From: Oscillospiraceae bacterium
Lineage (GTDB): Bacteria; Bacillota; Clostridia; Oscillospirales; Ruminococcaceae
Assembly (NCBI GenBank): GCA_020024475.1
Contig: JAHHTS010000034.1
Coordinates: forward strand, 1 to 24,532
Reading direction: 5' to 3'
DNA: 24,532 nucleotides
Shown piece by piece: positions 1 through 7,301 of this stretch (position 1 is the first letter of the stretch; every line of letters starts with the position of its first letter). The position numbers and the translations under genes were made by a program. The notes under the pieces are model-generated. The model was not told where the DNA came from. It saw nothing but the letters and a program-made list of their open reading frames with translations, and did not search any database.

Positions 1-183
1 TCTTTGATATATTGTTTTTTGCTTTCATAAAATCATTTTATTTATTTCTTAGTTTATAACAAAATATCATTACAAAAATGTTCTGCATTTTATAAAATAA
101 AAAACAAATACGATAAATTATTAGTACACTCATCATAAATTAATATATTTCTATAAATAATTGTGAAAAAAATCAAAAAACTA
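1..183. other. AT-rich intergenic stretch, no gene seen
   Basis: The first 183 bases are very AT-rich, have stops in all frames and show no convincing gene, RNA gene or strong hairpin. They lie upstream of the haem-operon promoter. Confidence 0.6.
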
Positions 184-212
184 TTGACATTTTTTTCGTA
201 AAGGTTTAACAT
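184..212 (+). promoter_or_regulatory. Probable sigma-A promoter of the haem-acquisition operon
   Basis: A perfect -35 hexamer TTGACA (184-189) is followed after 17 bases by TAACAT (207-212), a fair -10 box. Transcription would start near 219-222, giving a leader of about 270 bases before the first gene. A DtxR-like palindrome begins 11 bases after the -10 box and so would cover the start site, as expected for a repressed promoter. Confidence 0.65.
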
Positions 213-222
213 ACATACGCAA

Positions 223-238
223 GTTAGCGTGTGCTAAC
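223..238. promoter_or_regulatory. DtxR/IdeR-like metal-repressor operator, copy 1
   Basis: GTTAGCGTGTGCTAAC is a perfect 6-bp inverted repeat around a 4-bp centre. The half-site GTTAGC resembles the half-site of the DtxR/IdeR iron box, whose known consensus contains GGTTAGCCTAACC. Its place at the predicted transcription start and the haem/iron role of the genes downstream support an iron-responsive repressor site. The regulator itself is not encoded in this window, so its identity is inferred. Confidence 0.6.
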
Positions 239-369
239 TGTCTCTTAAATAATATTTTAATATCTAATATTTAAAATTGCTATTTAAAGTCGTTATTATT
301 TTAGATAATTCTTTATTAGAATTACTTTTAATAACCAATTCTTTAATTAGCATATATTTTAAGCGTAAA

Positions 370-385
370 GTTAGCCTAAGCTAAC
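370..385. promoter_or_regulatory. DtxR/IdeR-like metal-repressor operator, copy 2
   Basis: GTTAGCCTAAGCTAAC has the same arms as the site at 223-238 with a different 4-bp centre, and is closer to the IdeR box because the centre reads CTAA. It lies 107 bases before the first gene. A TATATT at 353-358 could be the -10 box of a second promoter, but no good -35 box goes with it. It may be a second operator for cooperative repression or looping. Confidence 0.6.
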
Positions 386-443
386 TAATTTTAGATTATT
401 CACTTATAACTTTTCATATGCAATTAAAATAATTATGGATTTT

Positions 444-455
444 ACACCTAGGTGT
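444..455. promoter_or_regulatory. 12-bp perfect palindrome in the leader
   Basis: ACACCTAGGTGT is a perfect palindrome 37 bases before the first gene and followed by TAG. It differs from the two GTTAGC boxes upstream. It could be a third, divergent operator or a small RNA hairpin in the leader; nothing seen decides between these. Confidence 0.3.
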
Positions 456-491
456 TAGTCAAAATAAATAAATTTTTCAAGGAGACAGAAA

Positions 492-1460
492 ATGAAAAAT
501 AGTTTCAAAAAAGTTGCATCAGCAACGCTTTCACTCATACTTTCAGCAACTATGAGTATCACACCAGCCTTTGCTGACTCACCTGACGCACAGTATGCTG
601 ATGGTGAATATAAAGGCACAATTCATTTTTATAAAGAAGGAGTTACCGATTTTACTCCAGCAAATTATAGTATGTGTGATGCTCTTTTTGTGCATGAGGC
701 AGACATTACATTAACATCTGAAAATCTTAAAATAGATGCTTATGTAGCTTTTCCTGTTCCAGCTTTCAAAGAAATGGGTACGGATGGCACTTTAAAAGAT
801 GTTTCTCTCACAATAAATAGTGAAAAATATGCAGCAGATTCTGATATTGTGACAAAAGCAGAAAAAGTATTTGATACAACCAATTCTATGTTTGGTGTAA
901 AAGAAGGCGATAGTCTTACTACACAGAAATTAACATTTAATCTTCCACGTACAGCTATTAATGCCGTTACTAAAGGTGTAGATGCTGTAGCATATGTAAA
1001 TGTTTTTATGAACACAAATGTCAATTTTAAAGTTAAAATTGACAATATTGTTTCTATTGGTAGTGATTTAGGGCAGTTGCCTTCAGAAGAAAAAACACAT
1101 AGCATGACTGTTTCAGCAGAAGTTGCAGCACCTATATCGTCTTATACTGTTACTATACCTGAATCAATCACAATGGGCACGCTTTCCGCTGACAAGGATA
1201 ATACTTATAACTATAATGTAGAAATAACAGCAGAAAACTTGGGTAATGGTTATGTTGAAGTTTCTGCTACTGAAAAAGGAAATCTTATGTCAAGCGATAA
1301 AGTTTTAGCATATACAAACACATTCAAAACAGAAAAAGTTTCTTCAAGTAAAACACTTCAAGGCACATTCACAGTTCTTGGTAAGGATGTTAAAGCAGCA
1401 TCAGCCGGTAACTACACTGGCTCAGCTGAATTTACTATTAAATACTTCGCTGGAAAATAA
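492..1460 (+). CDS. Secreted NEAT-like haem-binding protein (candidate hemophore)
   Basis: This 322-residue protein has a Sec signal peptide with likely cleavage after AFA (residue 28). Residues about 38-188 read as a NEAT-type haem-binding domain: an opening strand (DGEYKG), a short SMCDALF segment matching the haem-lip helix, and a closing pair of strands around 166-186. The usual YxxxY haem motif is absent; Met61 and Met173 are conserved in the second NEAT-like protein of the operon and are candidate ligands. Residues 217-318 form a beta-rich domain also shared with that protein. No transmembrane segment or LPXTG motif is seen, so it is probably released. The ribosome site AAGGAGA precedes ATG by the usual distance. 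Assignment to NEAT rests on pattern recognition. Confidence 0.7.
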   Translation: MKNSFKKVASATLSLILSATMSITPAFADSPDAQYADGEYKGTIHFYKEGVTDFTPANYSMCDALFVHEADITLTSENLKIDAYVAFPVPAFKEMGTDGTLKDVSLTINSEKYAADSDIVTKAEKVFDTTNSMFGVKEGDSLTTQKLTFNLPRTAINAVTKGVDAVAYVNVFMNTNVNFKVKIDNIVSIGSDLGQLPSEEKTHSMTVSAEVAAPISSYTVTIPESITMGTLSADKDNTYNYNVEITAENLGNGYVEVSATEKGNLMSSDKVLAYTNTFKTEKVSSSKTLQGTFTVLGKDVKAASAGNYTGSAEFTIKYFAGK

Positions 1461-1486
1461 TTTTATTTTTGATAACAATTGATAAT

Positions 1487-1524
1487 AATAATTCCCACTG
1501 ATGTCATATTTTGTGGGAATTATT
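1487..1524 (+). terminator. Intercistronic hairpin, attenuator-like
   Basis: Arms 1487-1498 and 1513-1524 are perfectly complementary over 12 bases with a 14-base loop. The tail after the stem (GTCTTGTT) is only weakly U-rich. The hairpin lies between the secreted NEAT-like gene and the rest of the operon, so it more likely causes partial termination or stabilises the upstream mRNA than ends transcription. Confidence 0.6.
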
Positions 1525-1613
1525 GTCTTGTTAAAAGAAATTTATATAAATTTTAGTGTTTTGTTGAAGTATTTTAATTTATAAGTTTGCAAGCACTAAA
1601 CTATGGAGGTTGT

Positions 1614-2102
1614 ATGAAAAAAAATAAAATTAAATCAATATTTGCAAAACTATCTTTAGCTATTTTGCTTATTTTAATTGGTTATTTTGCAAGTATTGTT
1701 ATTACAAAAAAAGAACCTGGTGAAATTACTAATTTTGAGCCTACATTTGAAGAAGAACAATTCCAAGAAAACATTGAAGCTACTCAGTCAAAAGGCATAA
1801 AAATTCCAGGTTACTCTACAATTCCTATTAAAGCCAACCAAAAGGAAGTTTCCATTGATTTATATAACCCAGAAGAAAATGAAGTATATTTTGAAATTTC
1901 TTTCATTTTGAATGATACAAATGAGGAAATTTACAAATCTAAGCTAATAAAACCTGGTCAGCATATTTATTCTATAACTTTAACCAAGGCATTACCTGTT
2001 GGTGAATACCCCGTTACTATAAAATACAATACATTTAGTACCGATGAAAGTTATACTCCAAAAAACGGGGCTAGCGTAGGATGCGTATTAAGTGTAGTTT
2101 AA
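1614..2102 (+). CDS. Membrane-anchored extracellular protein of unknown function
   Basis: This 162-residue protein has a lysine-rich N-terminus and one hydrophobic segment (about residues 8-30) that looks like an uncleaved anchor. An acidic linker follows, then a beta-rich domain from about residue 55 beginning IPGYSTIPIKANQ and containing YNPEENEVYFEISFIL. The start at 1614 is chosen because GGAGG at 1605-1609 lies just before it; an upstream in-frame TTG at 1587 has no ribosome site. I do not recognise a named family, although proteins with an IPGYxxIPI-like opening occur in Firmicutes. Its place between two NEAT-like genes suggests a structural or partner role in surface haem transfer; that is inference. 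Confidence 0.75.
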   Translation: MKKNKIKSIFAKLSLAILLILIGYFASIVITKKEPGEITNFEPTFEEEQFQENIEATQSKGIKIPGYSTIPIKANQKEVSIDLYNPEENEVYFEISFILNDTNEEIYKSKLIKPGQHIYSITLTKALPVGEYPVTIKYNTFSTDESYTPKNGASVGCVLSVV

Positions 2103-2214
2103 ACCAAATACATTTTATATTATCATATAATTTAAATTTAGAATTTGTTATTTTCTTTAATGTAAATATTTTTTAATATTTTTATAATATCACTATAATT
2201 TATAAGGAGATTTT

Positions 2215-3519
2215 ATGAGAAAAAATATAAAAGGACTTGCATTGGTTTTTCTTATGTTTTTGAACACTTCTAATAATGCATTTGCAATATCTAACGATAT
2301 AAAACTTTACGAAGAATCAAAACAAACTTCCACTATAAATGCAACTGTCCCTCCTACTAAATCCACATATACTGTTAATATTCCAGAAAGTATTTATATG
2401 GGAAGTTTATCAGCAGAAAATGATATGAACTATAAATATAATGTAATATTATCAATGGGCGATGAAAAAGGAACAGTAACAATCTCATCAGATGAAAAAA
2501 CAGACCTTGTTTTAGAAAATAAAAGTAATAATTTGCTTCCGTGTTATAACTTTTTTGGGAAATATTCACTATCAAAAGACACAATTTTAGAAGGGAATAT
2601 TCTTATAAAGAAAGAAGATATTGCTAATGCTGCTCAAGGCAGATATATAGGTTCACTAAATTTTTATATAAAATATGACCCGAATGTATCTGTAACTCCA
2701 AATCCACCCACTTACCCAACTCCTTCCCCATCCACTTTTCCTACACCTACACCATCTCCTTCTCCAACAATCACACCGCTTCCACAATTGCCTATTGTAA
2801 ATGAAGGAAATTATATCTGTGATGTAAGTATGAGAAAAGATAATAATTTTTATGAAGAAAGCATGTGTAATAAATTATTTTATAAAAAAGCCGACATTTC
2901 ATATAAAGGAAACACAGCAACACTTACTCTTTATGTTGTAGACCCTATTCCAAATTATGTATCGGAAGGTACTCCACTATCAAATGTTAATTTTATTTAT
3001 AACAGCTCTACTTATAATGCTAGAGTAAATACTTCAAATAAAGTTGCTAAGTATTTTGATGCAGCATCCGGTTTTATTACTACTTCCGGAAACTACTATG
3101 CATCGCCTATCGTTGTAAACTTACCTATAAAAGCGTTGGAAGAATCAGTAAATGGTGGTCTTACCTGCAATTCTTATATAAATGCTATCATGAATACTAC
3201 TCAATCATTTTATGTGGTTCTTTCTAACTTTGAAAAAGGTCAGACACCTCAAGAAAATAACGTTACAAGCATTGCAAAACCGAAGTCAAAAAAAACTAAA
3301 CCCACTACTAAAAAATCACAAAATGATTTATTAAATAAATCCAACAATACATCTACTAAACATGAGGCTCAAAGTCAAACAGTCAATAATACAACTTTTA
3401 AACCTATTGGATACATACTAAAAACTGAGTCGTTATGGAAAATGGTAGGTTTCATTCTATTTACCATTGTGATAAGTAGTGGCTATGCTGCATACTCATG
3501 GTTTAAAAAGCTAAAATAA
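2215..3519 (+). CDS. Membrane-anchored NEAT-like haem-binding surface protein
   Basis: This 434-residue protein has, in order: a signal peptide ending near AFA (residue 24); a beta domain (49-155) homologous to the C-terminal domain of the first gene, sharing YTV-IPESI-MG-LSA; a Pro/Ser/Thr linker (157-193); a NEAT-like domain (about 197-340) with SMCNKLF and YINAIMNTTQSF; a basic, low-complexity stretch; and a C-terminal transmembrane helix (405-427) ending in Lys. Met217 and Met326 align with Met61 and Met173 of the secreted protein. The linker and anchor suggest it spans the wall and receives haem from the secreted protein for transfer to the Shp-like protein. There is no sortase motif. 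Ribosome site AAGGAGA. Confidence 0.72.
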   Translation: MRKNIKGLALVFLMFLNTSNNAFAISNDIKLYEESKQTSTINATVPPTKSTYTVNIPESIYMGSLSAENDMNYKYNVILSMGDEKGTVTISSDEKTDLVLENKSNNLLPCYNFFGKYSLSKDTILEGNILIKKEDIANAAQGRYIGSLNFYIKYDPNVSVTPNPPTYPTPSPSTFPTPTPSPSPTITPLPQLPIVNEGNYICDVSMRKDNNFYEESMCNKLFYKKADISYKGNTATLTLYVVDPIPNYVSEGTPLSNVNFIYNSSTYNARVNTSNKVAKYFDAASGFITTSGNYYASPIVVNLPIKALEESVNGGLTCNSYINAIMNTTQSFYVVLSNFEKGQTPQENNVTSIAKPKSKKTKPTTKKSQNDLLNKSNNTSTKHEAQSQTVNNTTFKPIGYILKTESLWKMVGFILFTIVISSGYAAYSWFKKLK

Positions 3520-3539
3520 TAAAGGATGAGGTCAAGAAT

Positions 3540-4415
3540 ATGAAATTCAAAACTTTAATAAAAATTTTTACAAGCACCGCTTTCGCTTTATTACTTATAT
3601 TTAATGTAACATATATTAGTTACGCTGAATCTTTACCTTGTGAGAGTGCTAATGCAACTGGACATTACAGACATCCTGAAACTAATGTTATTGAAGATTC
3701 TGCTGGTGAAGATAATGAAGCTCTGGGGCAATCAATGGTTAGTAATGTAATAGATTCTTCAGCTTTATTAGAAAAGATAGACAACAACGACTACCTACTT
3801 TCTATTCGTTTTAATATGATGAATAGTATATCAGATGTTCAACTATATGTTCAAGAACCAGGAGATAGTCAGTGGCAATCTGCAAGTTATGAAACAACAA
3901 ACTCTGGTGATGATTGGGCTGACTTGAGATTATCAGTTTATAGTAAATCTACAATCATAAAAGCTGAGTGTTTCGTTGAACCTATGGGTAGATATGTTAC
4001 ATTCTTTATAACCCTAGATGGATTTACTTATGGCAACTCTGGAGACTTTGTACAAACTGATGCCTCTGAAACTAATTCTAACAATAATTCTAGCCACTCA
4101 TTTGATAACGCTACGGGACTAGTTACTGGTGGAACAAATTTGACAAAACAAGACTTATCAAATAACAAAACTAACGAAGTAAACGAATTCAAAGAACTAA
4201 AAATCGGAACTGATGTTTGGATTATGTTTTTCGTTCTTACTTTTTGTGCACAAATACTAGCTTGCGTTATTTTTGATTTTGTTAAATCCATTTTGCTGAA
4301 AAAAAGTAAAAGTAAAGTAAAAAGGAATTATAACCAACCAGATGATGACGAAGATGATATAAATTTTTCTGAAGAGCTTCTCGATAACAGTTGGGAGGCC
4401 AATGAGGATGAATAA
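3540..4415 (+). CDS. shp: Shp-like cell-surface haem-binding protein
   Basis: This 291-residue protein has a signal peptide (to about residue 29), a haem-binding domain (about 35-170), a polar linker, a transmembrane helix (about 224-247) and an acidic cytoplasmic tail. It matches what I recall of Streptococcus pyogenes Shp in length and in the blocks HYRHP, IEDSAGE, GQSMV and FVEPMGR. Shp binds haem through two methionines, Met66 and Met153; the equivalent residues here are Met66 (in GQSMV) and Met149 (in EPMG). Shp hands haem directly to the lipoprotein HtsA, and the next gene is an HtsA/IsdE homologue overlapping this one by 8 bases. The acidic tail after the helix looks unusual. Confidence 0.85.
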   Translation: MKFKTLIKIFTSTAFALLLIFNVTYISYAESLPCESANATGHYRHPETNVIEDSAGEDNEALGQSMVSNVIDSSALLEKIDNNDYLLSIRFNMMNSISDVQLYVQEPGDSQWQSASYETTNSGDDWADLRLSVYSKSTIIKAECFVEPMGRYVTFFITLDGFTYGNSGDFVQTDASETNSNNNSSHSFDNATGLVTGGTNLTKQDLSNNKTNEVNEFKELKIGTDVWIMFFVLTFCAQILACVIFDFVKSILLKKSKSKVKRNYNQPDDDEDDINFSEELLDNSWEANEDE

Positions 4416-5295
4416 GTTTAAAAGATTATTCGCATTCATACTTTCTTCTTGTCTTTTTTTCACTGGTTGTGTTGACCAAAAATTATCTAATAAAAATCAA
4501 AGTTCCAATAACACAAATGCAAAAATAGCAGCATCAAGTATATCTATTATGCAAATTTGTGAAAAGTTAAATCTTAATGTAGTAGGTGTTCCTAAAACGA
4601 ATTTAGCTGAAATTCCTACAGTATATGAGAACGCAACTATTATAGGGAATCCTATGAGCCCAGATATGGAAATCATTTCGCAATTATCACCTGATTGGGT
4701 ATTGAGCCCTTCAAGTTTAAAAAACGATTTAGCCCCAAAATATGATGCTATTGGTGTTCAATACGCTTTTGTCAATCTTAAAAGCGTGTTTGGAATGTAC
4801 AAATCCATTGATGATATGGGAAAACTATTTAGCCGTGAAGATGAAGCAAAAAAACTTACTGATGAATTTGATAGATATTATACTTCATATAAAGAAAGCC
4901 ATAGTGATAAAAAAGCTCCAACAGTTCTTATTCTAATGGGACTACCTGGTTCTTATATAGTTGCTACTGAAAATTCTTATGTAGGTAGCTTAGTTGAAAT
5001 GGCAGGGGGAATAAATATTTATAGTGGTACTGATGATGAATTTTTAAATGTCAACACTGAAGATATGTTAAAAAAAGACCCTGATATAATTTTAAGAACA
5101 GCTCATGCTCTCCCTGAAAATGTTATGAAAATGTTCGCTGAAGAATTTAAAACCAATGATATATGGCAACATTTTTCAGCTGTGAAAAATAATAAAGTAT
5201 ATGATTTACCTCATGAAAAATTTGGCATGAGTGCAAACTTTGAATATCCTGCAGCTTTAGATATTTTGGACGACTTGCTTTACAACAATGATTAG
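4408..5295 (+). CDS. isdE: Haem-binding ABC transporter lipoprotein (IsdE/HtsA type)
   Basis: This is a class III substrate-binding lipoprotein. The lipobox FTGC places the lipidated Cys at residue 21. It matches recalled Staphylococcus aureus IsdE closely, including NPMSPDMEI, PTVLILMG, PGSY, RTAHALP and NDIWQHFSAVKN. IsdE and HtsA bind haem through one Met and one His; the matching residues are Met83 (in NPMSPD) and His233 (in RTAH). The start at 4408 is chosen because GGGAGG at 4393-4398 lies 9 bases before it; ATG at 4402 would leave only 3. It accepts haem from the Shp-like protein and delivers it to the permease downstream. HtsA/SiaA is the equivalent streptococcal name. Confidence 0.92.
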   Translation: MNKFKRLFAFILSSCLFFTGCVDQKLSNKNQSSNNTNAKIAASSISIMQICEKLNLNVVGVPKTNLAEIPTVYENATIIGNPMSPDMEIISQLSPDWVLSPSSLKNDLAPKYDAIGVQYAFVNLKSVFGMYKSIDDMGKLFSREDEAKKLTDEFDRYYTSYKESHSDKKAPTVLILMGLPGSYIVATENSYVGSLVEMAGGINIYSGTDDEFLNVNTEDMLKKDPDIILRTAHALPENVMKMFAEEFKTNDIWQHFSAVKNNKVYDLPHEKFGMSANFEYPAALDILDDLLYNND

Positions 5296-5308
5296 TAGGA
5301 GGAGTATA

Positions 5309-6313
5309 ATGGCATCTAATAAAAAAAGTTTTAGCAAAATTGCTTTAGCTTTTATTATTCTTATATTTTCGCTTGTTTTTTTGTTTTTTCTTTCAGTAAA
5401 TCTTGGAAGTATAAAATTAACTTTTTCACAGTTGCTCAATGGACTTTTTATAAAATATGACCCTGCCGTGGCCTCTGTGTACGATTTACGTTTTCCAAGA
5501 ATACTTATATCAATACTGGCAGGTTCTTCACTTGCTGTTGCTGGTGTGCTTTTTCAAGCTATACTTAAAAATCCACTTGCAGACCCAGGTCTGCTTGGTA
5601 TTTCTAGCGGGGCGGCTTTTTCAGCAGTTGTAGCTACTGCTATTTTTCCAAGTTTATATTTAATAGCTCCATTATTTAGTTTTTTAGGTGGACTTTTATC
5701 CTTTTTTATTGTTTATAGTCTTGCATGGAAAGGTTCTCTATCCCCTTTGCGCATTATACTTATGGGTGTAGCAATGCAATCATTATTTACGGGTTTATCT
5801 TCAGTCGTAAATTCTATGAGTGGCAAAAACCTTTCTGGAGTAGCCTCGATAGTTGAAGGCAATATTACGATGAAAACTTGGAATGATGTTCATGTACTTG
5901 CTTATATTTCATTTATTGGACTTATATTAGCTTTTATAAGTTCAAGATGGTGTAATCTATGTGGATTAGAAGACAAAACTGTTCGTGGATTAGGTGTAAA
6001 CATTGATACTGTTCGTTTAGTTATAAGTATAATCGCTGTTTTCCTTGTTGGTGGTTGTACTGCCATTGTTGGCCCGATAAGTTTTATTGGACTTCTTATT
6101 CCTCATATGGGAAGAATTCTTGTAGGAAGTGAACATAAGTTGCTTATACCTTTTTCTGCAATTTCAGGAGCTTTTCTATTTCTACTTGCGGATACAATAG
6201 GACGAACAATAATAAGACCATACGAAATTAATGCTTCTGTTATACTTTCAGTAGTTGGTGGAATAACATTCATAATTTTGCTAAGGAAAAATGGTGGTAT
6301 CTATGGAAAATAA
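5309..6313 (+). CDS. isdF: Haem/iron ABC transporter permease (FecCD family)
   Basis: This 334-residue polytopic protein belongs to the FecCD/BtuC family. The family blocks are visible: LRFPRILISILAGSSLAVAG near the start, LKNPLADPGLLGISSGAAF, and GPISFIGLLIPHMGR with the coupling region for the ATPase. About ten membrane helices are expected, acting as a homodimer. The start at 5309 is preceded by AGGAGG (5296-5301); an in-frame ATG at 5288 overlaps the lipoprotein gene and lacks a good ribosome site. Its pairing with an IsdE/HtsA lipoprotein makes haem the most likely substrate. Confidence 0.92.
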   Translation: MASNKKSFSKIALAFIILIFSLVFLFFLSVNLGSIKLTFSQLLNGLFIKYDPAVASVYDLRFPRILISILAGSSLAVAGVLFQAILKNPLADPGLLGISSGAAFSAVVATAIFPSLYLIAPLFSFLGGLLSFFIVYSLAWKGSLSPLRIILMGVAMQSLFTGLSSVVNSMSGKNLSGVASIVEGNITMKTWNDVHVLAYISFIGLILAFISSRWCNLCGLEDKTVRGLGVNIDTVRLVISIIAVFLVGGCTAIVGPISFIGLLIPHMGRILVGSEHKLLIPFSAISGAFLFLLADTIGRTIIRPYEINASVILSVVGGITFIILLRKNGGIYGK

Positions 6314-7085
6314 TATAAGTTTTGAAATTAAAAATCTTTCGTTTTCATATGAAGAAAAAAACATACTACATAATTTAAATATAAAAATACCAAAAGGAAA
6401 AATAACAACAATTATTGGGCCAAATGGTTGTGGCAAATCTACTCTTTTTCAGCTTCTCACTAAAAATTTGAAAAACTATGATGGTGAAATTAAATTCGCC
6501 AATAAATCTCTTTGCAGAATCGGTCTTTCTGATTTTGCAAAAAAAGTTGCAATAGTCCACCAAAGCAATACCGCTCCTGGAGATATTACAGTTAAAAAAC
6601 TTGTTTCATACGGTAGAATTCCACATACTAAAATAACTCACTCTTATTATGATGAACATGACGAAAAAATTATTGAAAGAGCAATGAAAATTACAGGGGT
6701 ATATTCTCTCAGAAATAGAACATTACAAAGCTTATCTGGTGGGCAACGACAGCGTGTATGGATTGCTATGGCGCTGGCTCAAGGTACAAAAACCATTCTT
6801 CTTGATGAACCTACCACTTATCTTGATATTCGCTATCAATTACAAATTCTTAACCTTGTAAAAATGCTTAATGAAAAATATAAGATAACTATTATTATGG
6901 TTTTACATGATATAAATCAAACTATAAAATATAGTGATGAAATCATTGCGTTATCATATCATGGAAAAGTAGTTACACAAGGTAGTCCTCAAGAAGTTAT
7001 TAATCCAGAAATGTTAAAAAAAGTATACGGTGTAGAACTTGATGTCACAGAATATAAAAATAATAAAATTGTAATCAATTTCTAG
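6291..7085 (+). CDS. Haem/iron ABC transporter ATP-binding protein (FecE type)
   Basis: This 264-residue ATPase has Walker A GPNGCGKST (43-51), the signature LSGGQRQR (148-155), Walker B TILLDEPT (168-175), and a switch histidine in VLHDINQ. It corresponds to HtsC/FhuC-type ATPases that power FecCD permeases. It overlaps the permease gene by 23 bases, so the two are translationally coupled. ATG at 6291 has AGGA close by; an internal ATG at 6303 with GGTGG upstream would give a 260-residue protein and is about equally likely. It is the last gene of the haem operon. Confidence 0.92.
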   Translation: MVVSMENNISFEIKNLSFSYEEKNILHNLNIKIPKGKITTIIGPNGCGKSTLFQLLTKNLKNYDGEIKFANKSLCRIGLSDFAKKVAIVHQSNTAPGDITVKKLVSYGRIPHTKITHSYYDEHDEKIIERAMKITGVYSLRNRTLQSLSGGQRQRVWIAMALAQGTKTILLDEPTTYLDIRYQLQILNLVKMLNEKYKITIIMVLHDINQTIKYSDEIIALSYHGKVVTQGSPQEVINPEMLKKVYGVELDVTEYKNNKIVINF

Positions 7086-7091
7086 TTAAAT

Positions 7092-7140
7092 AATAGGAGT
7101 CAACTGTCATTTTACATTTTTTGACTCGTATTATTTTTAT
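7092..7140 (+). terminator. Rho-independent terminator of the haem operon
   Basis: Arms 7092-7103 and 7121-7132 pair over 12 bases with one mismatch (core GAGTCAA/TTGACTC), with a 17-base loop. A T-rich run follows at 7131-7140. It lies 7 bases after the ATPase stop codon. Confidence 0.75.
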
Positions 7141-7192
7141 TTGTAAAATTTATTATAGAAATAATCATACTTTATATTCAAGTAAATATAAA

Positions 7193-7248
7193 TTTAACTT
7201 AAATTTGACAAATTATGTCTTTTTCATTTTACAAAGGAATTCTAAAAT
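7193..7248 (+). promoter_or_regulatory. Candidate Pho-box promoter of pstS
   Basis: Direct hexamers TTTAAC (7193-7198) and TTTGAC (7204-7209) are spaced 11 bases start to start, and a third, TTTTAC (7227-7232), lies about two further turns on. This resembles the TT-A/T-ACA repeats bound by PhoP-type regulators in Firmicutes. TAAAAT (7243-7248) could be the -10 box, with the repeats taking the place of a -35 box. In such AT-rich DNA the match could be chance. Confidence 0.35.
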
Positions 7249-7301
7249 AGTAATTGTAGCTAAGATACATAAAAAGGTTTGTCTGAAAGGAGACATTTAA
7301 A

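Noticed and set aside
212..491. Riboswitch in the haem-operon leader
   Set aside because: No conserved riboswitch core was recognised; the palindromes fit protein operators better.
740..1105. 121-codon open frame on the - strand inside the first NEAT-like gene
   Set aside because: It lies fully opposite a gene with signal peptide and ribosome site, and its product looks like an antisense shadow.
2103..2214. Separate promoter before the anchored NEAT-like gene
   Set aside because: TATAAT-like strings are present, but none has a -35 partner at the right distance, so the gene is taken as part of the operon.
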